From positions 1 to 5,712 of the forward strand of contig CAAGFF010000083.1 in NCBI GenBank assembly GCA_900769055.1: a stretch of DNA of 5,712 bases. Reading direction: 5' to 3'. Below are positions 5,549-5,712 of this stretch, in pieces. The notes below the pieces were generated by a model. It searched no databases. It was not told the origin of the DNA and saw only the letters and a list, made by a program, of their open reading frames with translations. The position numbers and the translations under genes were made by a program. Numbering within the stretch: position 1 is the first letter of the stretch; each line of letters begins with the position of its first letter. The stretch comes from an uncultured Prevotella sp. (GTDB taxonomy: Bacteria > Bacteroidota > Bacteroidia > Bacteroidales > Bacteroidaceae).

Positions 5549-5662
5549 ATGTGCTATGTACGTAAACAATTAGATGCACTGTATAAGTATAAGAATACAG
5601 GTGATGAGGAAAAACTCTTTTTGCCCTTACATTATAGAAAAACGCCGTTTTCTGATGTGTAA
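5549..5662 (+). CDS. Short ORF of 37 codons, doubtful
   Basis: ATG at 5549 opens a 37-residue hydrophilic reading frame (starts MCYVRKQLDALYKYKNTGDE, ends HYRKTPFSDV) with stop at 5660-5662. I do not recognise it. There is no Shine-Dalgarno or -7/-33 promoter just upstream, and its last seven codons are encoded by the first unit of the AAAACGCCGTTTTCTG array, so the end is repeat-derived. It may be a chance frame or the decayed start of a former gene. Confidence 0.15.
   Translation: MCYVRKQLDALYKYKNTGDEEKLFLPLHYRKTPFSDV
5619..5631 (+). repeat. 13-nt repeat TTTTGCCCTTACA, copy 2
   Basis: Exact second copy, same orientation, of the 13-mer found at 4146-4158 after dprA. Here it lies directly before the AAAACGCCGTTTTCTG array. 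The flanks of the two copies do not align further, so only this core is shared. Confidence 0.45.
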
Positions 5663-5712
5663 AACGCCGTTTTCTGGTTGTAAAACGCCGTTTTCTGATG
5701 TAAAAAACGCGG
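5639..5712. repeat. Tandem array of AAAACGCCGTTTTCTG units, continuing past the window
   Basis: Three exact 16-nt copies start at 5639, 5661 and 5682, and a diverged fourth (AAAACGCGG) starts at 5704 and is cut by the window edge. Steps are 22, 21 and 22 bp with variable 5-6 nt spacers. Each unit contains AAAACG-C-CGTTTT, a dyad of 6-bp arms around one base. The spacing is close to two helical turns, so all units would face the same side of the DNA. It is not a CRISPR array: spacers are far too short. Confidence 0.85.

Larger units (their letters stand above)
5379..5712. other. Intergenic region after ruvB, no convincing gene
   Basis: This 334-nt stretch carries the two GC-rich hairpins (5408-5466), a GGACGCAT palindrome (5508-5526), a short weak ORF (5549-5662), a second copy of the TTTTGCCCTTACA repeat (5619-5631) and the AAAACGCCGTTTTCTG array (5639-5712). 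Positions 5467-5507 are plain AT-richer sequence in which I see nothing. No tRNA or promoter with both consensus boxes was recognised. Confidence 0.8.

Noticed and set aside
5639..5712. CRISPR array
   Set aside because: Repeats are 16 nt with 5-6 nt spacers, much shorter than CRISPR spacers, and no cas gene is present.

Overview
The window looks like chromosomal DNA from a Bacteroidota bacterium, most likely of the Prevotella group. Three things point there. The proteins are Bacteroidota versions of their families: a short DapB with a GYGKMG nucleotide-binding loop, a DUF2851 protein, and an S26-type signal peptidase start next to dapB. The promoters match the Bacteroidota pattern TTTG-N19-TAnnTTTG, perfectly so upstream of ruvB. 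The intergenic DNA is full of short palindromic and tandem repeats of a kind I associate, from memory, with Prevotella-like genomes. There are five complete, intact genes and one gene start cut by the left edge. I see no rRNA, tRNA, CRISPR array or transposase.

Layout from left to right. Positions 1-89 (minus strand) hold the N-terminus of a membrane protein, probably signal peptidase I (lepB). Positions 90-261 are a dense low-complexity repeat stretch. Positions 262-1023 (minus) are dapB, which would be transcribed ahead of lepB. Positions 1024-1230 are a divergent intergenic region with a promoter toward dapB, a likely -10-type box toward the right, and a 20-bp perfect palindrome. Positions 1231-4135 (plus) are a compact three-gene operon: a DUF2851 protein, a hotdog-fold acyl-CoA thioesterase, and the DNA-processing protein DprA, with gaps of 19 and 15 nt. 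Positions 4136-4343 hold a strong promoter and a palindromic repeat in the leader of ruvB, which occupies 4344-5378. The last 334 bases hold no convincing gene but at least four repeat structures: two GC-rich hairpins, a GGACGCAT palindrome, and a 21-22 bp array of AAAACGCCGTTTTCTG that runs off the right edge.

How the genes work together. dapB makes tetrahydrodipicolinate for lysine and peptidoglycan, and lepB processes exported proteins; they are housekeeping genes that share a transcript. DprA loads RecA onto incoming single-stranded DNA and RuvB drives branch migration of Holliday junctions, so the right half has a DNA-recombination theme. The DUF2851 protein has no assigned function. Its conserved-looking acidic/His/Lys cluster and C-terminal cysteines make a nucleic-acid role possible but unproven. 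I do not see a clear new defence or mobile system. The most unusual content is the variety of non-coding repeats and the uncharacterised DUF2851 protein at the head of the dprA operon.
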